From Rhodospirillaceae bacterium (lineage in GTDB: Bacteria; Pseudomonadota; Alphaproteobacteria; MPNO01; UBA2964): 64,000 nt of DNA. The position numbers were made by a program, and so were the translations under genes. The notes beneath the pieces are model-generated. The model did no database searches. It had not been told where the DNA came from and saw only the letters and a list, made by a program, of their open reading frames with translations. The stretch covers positions 1 to 64,000 of the forward strand of contig PBIN01000015.1 in the NCBI GenBank assembly GCA_002720855.1. Direction: 5' to 3'. This document shows, one piece after another, positions 28,361-35,972 of the stretch (position 1 is its first letter; the number at the start of each line of letters is the position of its first letter).

Positions 28361-29626
28361 TTGACTAATCCAATATCAGCGGGCCCTTCAAAAAAGGATC
28401 TCCATTCGGTTTACGCCTTTGGCATATTCAGTATGGCGCTGATCGATATCTTCGTTCTGTTGATCCCGATTTTTGCCAAAGAATCACTGGGGATGTCTGA
28501 TGGTGAGATTGGCACGCTAGTAGGTGCGCGATCCATATTGTCATTATTTTTATCAATTCACGGCGGTGCCCTCATGGACCGATACGGCACCCGCCGTATT
28601 ACCCTGATGTTTACTGGTGCGGTTGTAATCTGCGGCCCCATATTTCCCCTTCTCTCAACCTTTTGGGCGTTGTTGGTCCTACAGGCAATTAGCGGATTTG
28701 CCATTTCACTTGGATGGTCGGGCGCACAAACCCTGATCGCCCGCATCGCCGATGGAGACGCAGAGTATATCGGCCGTTTTAGTACTTTCGCGCGTATCGG
28801 CACCACCATTGCACCCATTTTTGCGGGTCTTCTATTCGACATTGGTGGCGCGTGGCTTGCATACGGATTTGGAACGGTTTGGGCGGCGTGCGCTTTTTAC
28901 GCCTTGTGGCGCACACCAGAACCAAACCCCCGGTCGCGCGTAAAAAACGCTGTCGAAAATCCCAAATTTCGTTTGTCCGATATCATGCCAAAGGTGTCTG
29001 ACTACCGTGCCTCGTTTGCCCTTATGGCAATTCCAGCAGTTGCATTTACGGCAGTGGCCATGCTGGTTCGAAATTCAACATACAACCTTCAAACATCAAT
29101 TTATGTCACTTACTCGTATGACGCAGGACTTACTGCCACAAAAATCGGCCTGTTGTTCGCTGCTATTGAAATGGCTGGCGCGTTCGGTTCCTGGTATTCA
29201 GGCCGCGCTATGCGAAAATTTGATCCCATCAATTTTCTTGTGTTGACCACCTTTGTCACCGTGTCCTTGATCGCCGCGACTCCACTCATCGGGGGTATGG
29301 GAGAAGGCGCATGGGCTATTTTTGGTTGTTTACTAATTGGTCAGGTTATCCGCGGGTATATGCAAGGTGTTTCCCAACCAATATTATTCTCTGTACAGGC
29401 AATCTCTGTGACGAAAGAACAGCAAGGAATTGTCGTCGGTTTACGGCAGACGATGAACCGGTTTGGCGGCATCGTCATCCCACCCATCGCAGGGTTCACG
29501 TCAGATTTCTACGGACGCGAAGAAAGTTTCTACATTGTTGGCGGCGGATTGCTGTTTATTCTCTTGTGTTTAGCGGTATACGGCCATTTCGTTCCAAGAA
29601 TTGCGACACCGAGTAAATCGGATTAG
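28361..29626 (+). CDS. MFS transporter
   Basis: A 421-residue major facilitator with 12 predicted helices. The loop after helix 2 reads GGALMDRYGTRR, the MFS motif A, and a second-half equivalent lies around YSGRAMRKFDP. The only start near the first helix is TTG 28361, so the start is provisional. The 28164-28360 gap upstream holds no gene. It probably takes up the substrate of the FAH-family hydrolase operon that follows 85 bases downstream, but substrate class cannot be told from sequence. Confidence 0.85.
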   Translation: MTNPISAGPSKKDLHSVYAFGIFSMALIDIFVLLIPIFAKESLGMSDGEIGTLVGARSILSLFLSIHGGALMDRYGTRRITLMFTGAVVICGPIFPLLSTFWALLVLQAISGFAISLGWSGAQTLIARIADGDAEYIGRFSTFARIGTTIAPIFAGLLFDIGGAWLAYGFGTVWAACAFYALWRTPEPNPRSRVKNAVENPKFRLSDIMPKVSDYRASFALMAIPAVAFTAVAMLVRNSTYNLQTSIYVTYSYDAGLTATKIGLLFAAIEMAGAFGSWYSGRAMRKFDPINFLVLTTFVTVSLIAATPLIGGMGEGAWAIFGCLLIGQVIRGYMQGVSQPILFSVQAISVTKEQQGIVVGLRQTMNRFGGIVIPPIAGFTSDFYGREESFYIVGGGLLFILLCLAVYGHFVPRIATPSKSD

Positions 29627-29646
29627 TATGAGTGTCAGATTCTAAA

Positions 29647-29688
29647 AAAATCGATATTTTAATGACTATCGATTTTATATCGATATTT
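29647..29688. promoter_or_regulatory. Candidate GntR operator cluster upstream of the FAH operon
   Basis: A perfect 10-bp inverted repeat, AAAATCGATA (29647-29656) and TATCGATTTT (29667-29676), is followed directly by the palindrome ATATCGATAT (29677-29686). The 9-mer TCGATATTT occurs at 29651 and 29680. The cluster ends 24 bases before the FAH-family start codon, where a repressor would block transcription. The same 9-mer occurs beside the GntR gene at 32552. Confidence 0.6.
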
Positions 29689-29711
29689 ATGCTTCGAAAA
29701 AGGGGAACTAG

Positions 29712-30587
29712 ATGCGGTTGATAGCATTCGATAAAAACGGCAATGCCACAATGGGCGCCCGGGACGGCGATGCCGTCATTGATCTATCAGTTGCAGCCCC
29801 GGAATTGCCGGATAATTTAACGGATATCATTAAACTTGGACAAACCGGCATTGACCAGATTTCCACAGCGATCTCTGGCGCCGGCGACGACGCACGTATC
29901 GCTTTAAACGATATTAAATACCTACCTCCAACGACAAATGCCGGAAAAATTATTTGTCTTGGCCTCAACTATGCGGATCATGCGGCGGAAGGCGGACATA
30001 AAAAGCCAGAATATCCGTCATTCTTTTTGCGAACCAACCAGACTTTGGTCCCGCATCAAGCACCCATTTTGCGACCGGTGGTATCTGAGCAGCTCGATTA
30101 TGAAGCGGAGATGGTCGCAATTGTCGGCAAACAGGCGCGCCATGTGAAACAGGCAGACGCTCTTGATTATATTTGGGGATATTCGGTCTTTAACGAAGCT
30201 TCCATCCGCGAATATCAGCGTAAGACCGCGCAATGGACGATTGGGAAAAATTTTGACAACACTGGCGGCTTTGGTCCTGAAGCGGTGACCGCCGATGAAA
30301 TTCCACCCGGGGGCAATGGATTACGTATTCAGACCCGCCTCAACGGCGAAATTCTTCAAGACGCCAATACAGATGACATGTTGTTTGACGTAGCTGAAAC
30401 CGTTGAATTGCTGACGGAATGCTTGACCTTGGAGCCAGGCGACCTATTAGTCATGGGGACCCCTTCAGGGGTTGGTCATGCGCGCACGCCGCAGCTATGG
30501 ATGAAGGCAGGCGATATTTGCGAAGTTGAAATTGAAAAAATCGGACTTCTGCGAAATCCGATAGAGGATGAAGTTTTACCGGGCTAA
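29712..30587 (+). CDS. Fumarylacetoacetate hydrolase family protein
   Basis: A 291-residue FAH-superfamily protein, the fold used for C-C bond cleavage, decarboxylation or isomerisation of oxo-acids. The core starts at KIICLGLNYADHAAEGG, and the metal site is in LDYEAEMVAIVG (Glu/Glu, with Asp further on near WGYSVFNEASIREYQ). GDLLVMGTPSGVGHARTP is the C-terminal hallmark. The N-terminal 75 residues form the usual regulatory domain. AAGGGGAACTAG precedes ATG 29712. It is first in a probable FAH-RutE-OsmC operon behind operator-like repeats. Confidence 0.9.
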   Translation: MRLIAFDKNGNATMGARDGDAVIDLSVAAPELPDNLTDIIKLGQTGIDQISTAISGAGDDARIALNDIKYLPPTTNAGKIICLGLNYADHAAEGGHKKPEYPSFFLRTNQTLVPHQAPILRPVVSEQLDYEAEMVAIVGKQARHVKQADALDYIWGYSVFNEASIREYQRKTAQWTIGKNFDNTGGFGPEAVTADEIPPGGNGLRIQTRLNGEILQDANTDDMLFDVAETVELLTECLTLEPGDLLVMGTPSGVGHARTPQLWMKAGDICEVEIEKIGLLRNPIEDEVLPG

Positions 30588-30608
30588 TTCGGTATAGAAA
30601 GGAAAATC

Positions 30609-31247
30609 ATGGACCCCGTACAAGAGGCCATCGAATCCGTTGACGCATTGCGAAAACGGATATCTGAGATTAGTGAAGACGGACTCGATCTGTTGCTTCG
30701 CCAGGCTAGAACCCACAACGCCTGGACCGACAAGCCTGTTTCCGACGACCAGCTGAAATCACTTTACAATCTGGTCATCAATGGCCCGACGAGCGGCAAT
30801 TGCCTGCCGTCACGATTTATTTTCTGCCGAACGCCGGAAGCCAAAGCGCGCCTCATCGCCTGCGTCAATCCAGGGAATGTTGCCAAAATCGAAGCGGCAC
30901 CAGTTTGCGTCATCATTGGGTATGACGTCGCCTTTTGGGAACATCTTCCAAGACTGTTCCCACACAGAGACATGACGGGTCCCTACAAAGACAATCCGCA
31001 GAATGCCGAAACAGCGGCGTTCCGTAACGGTTCATTGCAAGGTGCCTACCTGATACTTGCGGCCAGAGCTATGGGCCTCGATACCGGTGCAATGTCAGGC
31101 TTCAACAATCAGGCGGTTGACGAAGAGTTTTTCGCCGGCACAACTGTGAAATCCAATTTTCTGTGCAATATTGGGTATGGTGAAACATCTGGCATATTCC
31201 AGAAATTGCCACGGTTCGACTTTGATGAAATCTGCGACATAATCTAA
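30609..31247 (+). CDS. rutE: Malonic semialdehyde reductase RutE-like (nitroreductase family)
   Basis: A 212-residue flavoprotein of the nitroreductase family most like RutE, which reduces malonic semialdehyde to 3-hydroxypropionate in pyrimidine degradation. The FMN-contacting LLLRQARTHNAWTDKPV, NGPTSGNCLPSRFIF, FRNGSLQGAYLILAARAMG and KSNFLCNIGYG blocks are conserved. No other rut gene is nearby, so it may reduce another short semialdehyde produced through the FAH-family enzyme. AGAAAGGAAAATC gives a good ribosome site. It begins 21 bases after the FAH gene. Confidence 0.85.
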   Translation: MDPVQEAIESVDALRKRISEISEDGLDLLLRQARTHNAWTDKPVSDDQLKSLYNLVINGPTSGNCLPSRFIFCRTPEAKARLIACVNPGNVAKIEAAPVCVIIGYDVAFWEHLPRLFPHRDMTGPYKDNPQNAETAAFRNGSLQGAYLILAARAMGLDTGAMSGFNNQAVDEEFFAGTTVKSNFLCNIGYGETSGIFQKLPRFDFDEICDII

Positions 31248-31265
31248 TCGATTAAGAAAACAAAA

Positions 31266-31730
31266 ATGGCCGACGCAAAACCAAAAACAATTGTCCAATA
31301 CACTCTAAATGGTGAATCCCTTTCTCACGCCAGAACGGACATCGAAACGCGTGATGTCGATGTAACAATCGATGAACCCACACAGCGTGGCGGCACCAAC
31401 ATGGGACTCACACCCACCGAAACGCTTGTAGCCGCTCTTGTCGGCTGCACCAACGTCATCGGGCAACGGGCCGGTGAAAAGCATGGCGTTCATTTTGAAG
31501 ATTTGACAATCGATGCGCTTGCCGATTTTGATCGGCGTGGTGTGTTGTTCGAAGAAGAGATCGAGGTTCCCTTTCCAAAGATTGTCCTGACGATCAAAGG
31601 AAAAGCTGACGTCGACGATGCAACTCTCGAAAATGTCAAAGCTGACCTCGCCAAGTTTTGCCCCATTGCGAAAGTAATCCGAAATTCGGGTACTGAGGTC
31701 GAAGAAGTCTGGGAAATTACAAAACCGTAA
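31266..31730 (+). CDS. OsmC family protein
   Basis: A 154-residue OsmC/Ohr-fold protein. The two redox cysteines expected for peroxide reduction are in LVAALVGCTNVIGQ and KFCPIAKVIRNSG. GGTNMGLTPTETLVAALVGCT is the helix-bearing hallmark. It probably protects the cell from organic hydroperoxides or reactive electrophiles. It begins 18 bases after rutE, so is the third gene of that operon, and converges with the GntR gene with a 16-base gap. Confidence 0.87.
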   Translation: MADAKPKTIVQYTLNGESLSHARTDIETRDVDVTIDEPTQRGGTNMGLTPTETLVAALVGCTNVIGQRAGEKHGVHFEDLTIDALADFDRRGVLFEEEIEVPFPKIVLTIKGKADVDDATLENVKADLAKFCPIAKVIRNSGTEVEEVWEITKP

Positions 31731-31746
31731 TTAAAACCGCGAAGCG

Positions 31747-32469
31747 CTAACTTTCTTCAAATTCGGAAATCGTTTCGCGGATTATGCGAGCGGTCCGTTC
31801 ATAATGCGCCAAAAGTAGCGATACGGCCTCGTCTACGTTGCGATCCGTCGCTGCCTTGGTCATGGCTTCATGCTCGGTGAGTTCGTTCCGTTTGGGATAG
31901 CTCACGATAATCGCCAATTGCCGATATCGATCCGCTTGATCATTGAGCTGGGCGCAATATTGAAGCAACCACCGGGAACCACAGGCGGATAAAAGCGATA
32001 AATGAAATGCCCGATGAAGATCCTCCCACTGAGGATTGACGGAGTAATGATCCTCGCTAGAGGAACGGCGGACGCGGGAAAGGCGATGGAACGCTAATAC
32101 CAATCTCTCTTCCCAATCTGCATCGCCATTCGTGATCGACTCTCGTAAAGCGATTTCTTCAAGCCAACACCGCGTTTTTAACAATTCTTCAAGATCAGCA
32201 AGGCTTGCCGACGCTACGCGGAAGCCCTTCTGGTCCTCCCGCGTAACCAGCCCGTCGGCTGACAAACGATTCAATGCCTCACGGATTGGGCTATTACCGA
32301 CCTCGTAACGTGTCCGCAACGCTTCCGTACGTAGTTTTTCGCCAGGTGGCAGCGAGCCGGAAAGAATATCACCTCTCAGGCGGTCATAAACCGTAGACGC
32401 AAGGGTACCTGCGGACTCCTGGCCGTTTGTTTCCACCAATCTCGTTAGAGTTTCAGTATAAGGTGGCAT
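31747..32469 (-). CDS. GntR family transcriptional regulator, FCD type
   Basis: A 240-residue GntR regulator of the FadR/FCD subgroup. The winged helix is at residues 20-85 (STVYDRLRGDILSGSLPPGEKL, then REALNRLSADGLVTREDQKGFRV). The all-helical FCD ligand domain follows, with the metal-site pattern of Asp/His residues in LHRAFHLSLLSACGS and LTEHEAMTKAA. The start ATG 32469 has AGGAAAA upstream and matches the family N-terminus; the in-frame extension to 32541 does not. It is divergent from a broken DctP gene and convergent with the FAH operon, so it is the natural candidate regulator of both. Confidence 0.88.
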   Translation of the reverse strand: MPPYTETLTRLVETNGQESAGTLASTVYDRLRGDILSGSLPPGEKLRTEALRTRYEVGNSPIREALNRLSADGLVTREDQKGFRVASASLADLEELLKTRCWLEEIALRESITNGDADWEERLVLAFHRLSRVRRSSSEDHYSVNPQWEDLHRAFHLSLLSACGSRWLLQYCAQLNDQADRYRQLAIIVSYPKRNELTEHEAMTKAATDRNVDEAVSLLLAHYERTARIIRETISEFEES

Positions 32470-32548
32470 TATTTTTCCTGTGCTTCCTGCCTTACGAAAT
32501 CCCTTTAGGACATTAAAACCTGATGACAGTGAGAAACACAATCAAATA

Positions 32549-32565
32549 ATTTCGATATTTAATTA
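32549..32565. promoter_or_regulatory. TCGATATTT site between gntR and the DctP remnant
   Basis: AATTTCGATATTTAATT is an imperfect AT-rich palindrome around the same TCGATATTT 9-mer (32552-32560) that occurs twice before the FAH operon. It lies 80 bases upstream of the GntR start and 62 bases upstream of the divergent dctP start. It could serve autoregulation and control of the former TRAP operon. Confidence 0.5.
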
Positions 32566-32626
32566 ACAAAGGTATTTATTTCGACTTTCCTATCAAAAAA
32601 TCAGAGCAGCAAATGGGAGAAATCAT

Positions 32627-33255
32627 ATGGTAGCGAATAAGTTTAGTATCGGAAGGACGACAGGCATTGCCGCTGCGGTTGCGGTTAGTCTAACTGCGTT
32701 TAGCGGTTCGGCCCTTGCCCAAAAGGAAATTAAACTCACTGCGATCGACGGCTATCCCGCCAAAGCGCTTTGGGTAAAGACATTTGTTAAATATTTTGTA
32801 CCTGCCGTCGATAAGGCATTAGCCAAAACAGGCAACTACAAGATCAAGTGGAACCTCGCCTGGGGCGGTCAGACCGTAAAACCCAAAGGAGTTTTCAAAG
32901 GACTGCAAAAGGGTTTGGGTGACCTCGGTATTGTGACGACTGTGTTCCACGCAGATAAAGCACCTCTGCACGGGCTTTCATTTGCAACCCCTTTGTCACA
33001 ACAGACCCAGGATTGCTGGCGCGAACTTTCGACGACATGGTCGCCACGCATCCAGATTTCAAGAAAACATGGGCGAAATACAACCAGGTCTATTTGACCA
33101 ATTTGGCCGTTCTTGATTCATACAACATGTTTTTCAAGAAACCGATTACCCAGCTTTCAGGTCTCAAAGGTAAGAAAATTGCCGCTGCGGGGCTGAACAT
33201 GCGTTATCTCAAAAACACTGGCGCAAAGGGCGTTGGCGGTAGCCTTGTCGGTTAG
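32627..33255 (+). pseudogene. TRAP solute-binding protein DctP, frameshifted and 3'-truncated
   Basis: A signal peptide (TTGIAAAVAVSLTAFSGSALA) and DctP N-terminus are clear. At about 32988-32994, in a CCCCTTT run, the frame shifts: the expected FVTTDPGLLARTFDDMVATHP is read only in the next frame. That frame continues through NLRYLKNTGA-like sequence (KIAAAGLNMRYLKNTGAKGVGG) and stops at TAG 33253, roughly 100 residues before the normal C-terminus. No DctQ or DctM follows. So this copy has two lesions and is non-functional unless the sequence is in error. ATG 32627 has GGGAG upstream. Confidence 0.85.
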
Positions 33256-34513
33256 TATCGTTGCCACCCTCACCATTCACAATAACGGTGTTTTGCGAAA
33301 TATCAGTTCCGCTCAAGTCACCAATATTTATGACATCGGCCGCAGAACCAAGAGTAAGCTCAACAGTTTCGATACCATTGAGATTCAGTGTACCGCCGCC
33401 AGCAATAGTTAGCTGAACGCTACCGCCGACATTCGTGATAGTGACGTCATTCGCGCTCGTAGGGTTGGCAGCTATGACAATTTTATCATTGGCTGCAGCG
33501 GACCCCGCAAAAAACGCTGTCTCGCCAGGACCAGGAAAACTGACGCTCGCGACGCCTGCAATATCGATGGGCGCGTCAGGATCAGCTGTTGTCTGTTCAT
33601 TATTTTCGGCCGAGTCGGGATTACGGTCGTCCTCAACCGGTGTTTGAGGACCTGCACCCTGAAGAGGCAGCGGTACGAAGCCATCCAGTGCAGCGACCTG
33701 CACCGGTGGGAGAAATGAGGCATCTGGTGCAAGCGAAGCACCAGGATTACCTTCTGACGCATCCGGCGCCTGCGGTGCCTGGGAGCCTTTTTGTTCGCCA
33801 CCTGTTGCCGGCGACAATGCCGGGGATTGGGTCCAAGTGGAAATGTCGACACCAAATAACTCGACAAACTCCGCAAAATCGGGCTTGGCGACTTCAACCG
33901 GAGGCCGAAACAAACTAAATACTTTGGCTGTCGCAAACTCTTCTTGAAGAACAATGGCTGCGCCTGCGGTCAGGACACGGGTAAATCCAATCGTACTGTC
34001 CGGATTACGCAGCAACGTAAACACATTTTCCACCGCCTCTGCTGCTGCCCGGCCAGCTACACGGCCGTTATTGACCTGCAATGTGGCAACGGGCGTCCGG
34101 ACGATCGCGCCGGGGTCACCCGAGAAACTTTCGCTACGATGCGAAAACCCAAACCGGCCATGGAGAACAAAATAGACCGGTTGAGGCGACTGATCGCTCC
34201 CGGTAGGCGCTACAGACTCTACGAGCATGCGTCCTTTAGCGCCGAGAAAAAACTCTGAATTATTTGAGAAGTTAATTGTTACCTGAGAATCATCGCGCGT
34301 TGCTACGATATCGCCGCGATAGATTGGCATATCTGCCGTCAGGGTTACTGTACTGCCATCAACCCGGGTCACTACAGAATTGCCATTCACCGCACCCACT
34401 GTTCCGACGGGCGTTGGCGGCGCCTGGGCTAATCCTTCGGGCGCAGTTTTCCCCTGCGCCGTGTTTTGCGCCAAGGCTGGATTCTCAAAAGGTGGAACGG
34501 GGCGTGAAGCCAT
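33209..34513 (-). CDS. FecR-domain surface protein, 3' end lost
   Basis: The open frame codes 434 residues. Residues 30-220 contain a FecR-type domain (YRGDIVATRDDSQVTINFSN, then EFFLGAKGRMLVE and IVRTPVATLQVNNGRVAG), followed by a Pro/Ala/Gln-rich linker and a beta-rich segment ending VIVNGEGGNDT, where calcium-binding repeats would normally begin. After about 33257 the frame reads antisense through the DctP remnant for 15 residues to a chance stop, so the true protein is truncated here. Such proteins are often long, type I-secreted surface proteins without a signal peptide, and none is seen here. Confidence 0.65.
   Translation of the reverse strand: MASRPVPPFENPALAQNTAQGKTAPEGLAQAPPTPVGTVGAVNGNSVVTRVDGSTVTLTADMPIYRGDIVATRDDSQVTINFSNNSEFFLGAKGRMLVESVAPTGSDQSPQPVYFVLHGRFGFSHRSESFSGDPGAIVRTPVATLQVNNGRVAGRAAAEAVENVFTLLRNPDSTIGFTRVLTAGAAIVLQEEFATAKVFSLFRPPVEVAKPDFAEFVELFGVDISTWTQSPALSPATGGEQKGSQAPQAPDASEGNPGASLAPDASFLPPVQVAALDGFVPLPLQGAGPQTPVEDDRNPDSAENNEQTTADPDAPIDIAGVASVSFPGPGETAFFAGSAAANDKIVIAANPTSANDVTITNVGGSVQLTIAGGGTLNLNGIETVELTLGSAADVINIGDLSGTDISQNTVIVNGEGGNDTNRQGYRQRPLRQCF
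33252..33258. other. Junction where two convergent genes both end abruptly
   Basis: Left of this point DctP homology holds to GGSLVG; right of it the FecR-domain protein, read leftwards, holds to GGND. Each gene's remaining sequence is replaced by the other's antisense. A single deletion between two convergent genes would produce exactly this, as would a false assembly join. No inverted repeat or insertion sequence is visible at the junction. Confidence 0.75.
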
Positions 34514-34636
34514 GCGGTCCCTTTACCGTCAAAAGCGTATTTTACTGCGGAAAGCCATCTACCAGCCTACTCCGCAAACAGCGTGGCACCTTCCCCCGTA
34601 TTGTCCCGACGCCTTTAACAAACGTATAAAGACCGC

Positions 34637-34660
34637 CGGTCCGGGAGTTTCCCCGGACCG
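34637..34660 (-). terminator. Hairpin terminator after the OmpA lipoprotein gene
   Basis: CGGTCCGGG (34637-34645) and CCCGGACCG (34652-34660) form a perfect 9-bp GC-rich stem with a 6-base loop. It lies 22 bases beyond the stop of the minus-strand OmpA gene. The following T-tract is short (GGCGGTCTTTATAC on the minus strand), so termination may be incomplete. It lies between the OmpA gene and the FecR-domain gene downstream. Confidence 0.6.
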
Positions 34661-34681
34661 TGATCTTATCCAAACCGAACC

Positions 34682-35542
34682 TTAGTAGGTGACAGCAATA
34701 ACTGCCCGACGGTTCTTAGCATTCTTGACGCCATCTTTCGTTTTCACGGCAGGCGTTGATTCGCCCCGGACAACAGTCGAGACGATGCTCTTCTTGACGC
34801 CAGCTTTTATAAGACCGGCCGCTACAGCATCTGCACGCGATGCCGCAAGTTTGGTGTTATAAGAATTGGTACCTGAACGATCAGTGTGGCCATAGACTTT
34901 GATCTGTGCAGTCTTGCGGCGTTTGATGAACTTCTTAACGCCCTTGATTTCAGAAGCGCCGTCTTTGTTTACCTTCGCGCTGTTATAGGCGAAATAAACA
35001 ATGAAGTTCCGAGTCAAAAGCCGGCGAGTCATACGCTTGGGCTTGGGCTTCGCAGCAACAACAGCCGGTTCTAGGGCGTCTTCAAGCAAAGACATAGCGC
35101 CATAAAACGCGCTCCGACATTTCTGGATATCTCTCTTTTGCAGGTTCTCTTCAGCTTCCTGCATCCAGCAATCGAATTGAACCTGAGCGTTCGCAGCGTG
35201 TTTGGGTGCCTTTTTGATACCACCAGCCGCAAATGCAGATGTTAAACGACTCCGCGCTTTCGTGAGTTGTTTCTTGTGTTTGCTTACCAATTTCCGGGCA
35301 TTGATCGCCTCCGGACCAGTTGGCTTGCCCTTCGCGGCCATTTGAGCGCGGTCAACAAACGCATTGCCATCGCCCCAGTCATCTTCTTTATATTCGGCGC
35401 GGGCAAGTTTCACATATCCGTCCCGAAGGCCTTTTTCATAGGCTCCGCCCTTCACTTTCATTTTGGCGACCTCGTCGGTGCTACAACCAGCAGCTAAAAT
35501 ACCAATCGCCAAAACCGCAAAAATATTTTTAACGCTTCCCAT
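34682..35542 (-). CDS. OmpA family outer-membrane lipoprotein
   Basis: A 286-residue lipoprotein: signal sequence and lipobox LAAGC near residues 16-20, a basic helical middle, and a C-terminal OmpA/MotB peptidoglycan-binding domain. In the latter YFAYNSAKVNKDGASEI, VYGHTDRSGTNSYN and LAASRADAVAAGLI carry the Asp and Arg that bind diaminopimelate. It would anchor the outer membrane to the cell wall. The start is ATG 35542 (MGSVKN) with GGGAG upstream, not the longer frame at 35557. The middle is rich in Lys and Ala with three cysteines. It is divergent from the sigma-54 activator. Confidence 0.87.
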   Translation of the reverse strand: MGSVKNIFAVLAIGILAAGCSTDEVAKMKVKGGAYEKGLRDGYVKLARAEYKEDDWGDGNAFVDRAQMAAKGKPTGPEAINARKLVSKHKKQLTKARSRLTSAFAAGGIKKAPKHAANAQVQFDCWMQEAEENLQKRDIQKCRSAFYGAMSLLEDALEPAVVAAKPKPKRMTRRLLTRNFIVYFAYNSAKVNKDGASEIKGVKKFIKRRKTAQIKVYGHTDRSGTNSYNTKLAASRADAVAAGLIKAGVKKSIVSTVVRGESTPAVKTKDGVKNAKNRRAVIAVTY

Positions 35543-35876
35543 TAATTTTTCTCCCATCCCATAAATTAACCTCGGGCAATCCTCCCAGGCATTACTTGTG
35601 CAGCAATACGGTATACTTTAGCAAGAACTGTGCCAAGTCGTGATTGCCACATCAATGGTGAGGTTTCACAAGATTTATCGTTAGATTTCAAGAATTTGAT
35701 TAGTTTTTTTGGATATTACTCCTAAAATTCTGTATTCTGCACTTGAATTAGATGTGTCACAGATTTAGACGTCGATTTTCGGACCGTTGGCTGCAATGGC
35801 CTCACGGGACTATTAGTAATTTATATCAGCGGGCAAAAAGTCCGTCGGATCACGCCTATTAGGGAAATAATAGTTA
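35543..35876. other. Non-coding divergent region, 334 bases
   Basis: AT-rich DNA between the divergent OmpA lipoprotein and the sigma-54 activator. I find no credible gene, strong hairpin or clear sigma-70 or sigma-54 promoter. AGGGA at 35861-35865 may be the ribosome binding site for ATG 35877. The promoters of both flanking genes must lie here. Confidence 0.5.
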
Positions 35877-35972
35877 ATGGCAGCAGAAAATAATTAACAA
35901 ATTCTCCTTGTAGAAGATACGGCTCTCCTCGCTAAAAGCTATATCCAATATCTTCGTAACGACCCCTACACG

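Noticed and set aside
33209-33256. C-terminal extension of the FecR-domain protein after GGNDT
   Set aside because: Those 15 residues are the antisense of the DctP remnant, not native protein sequence.
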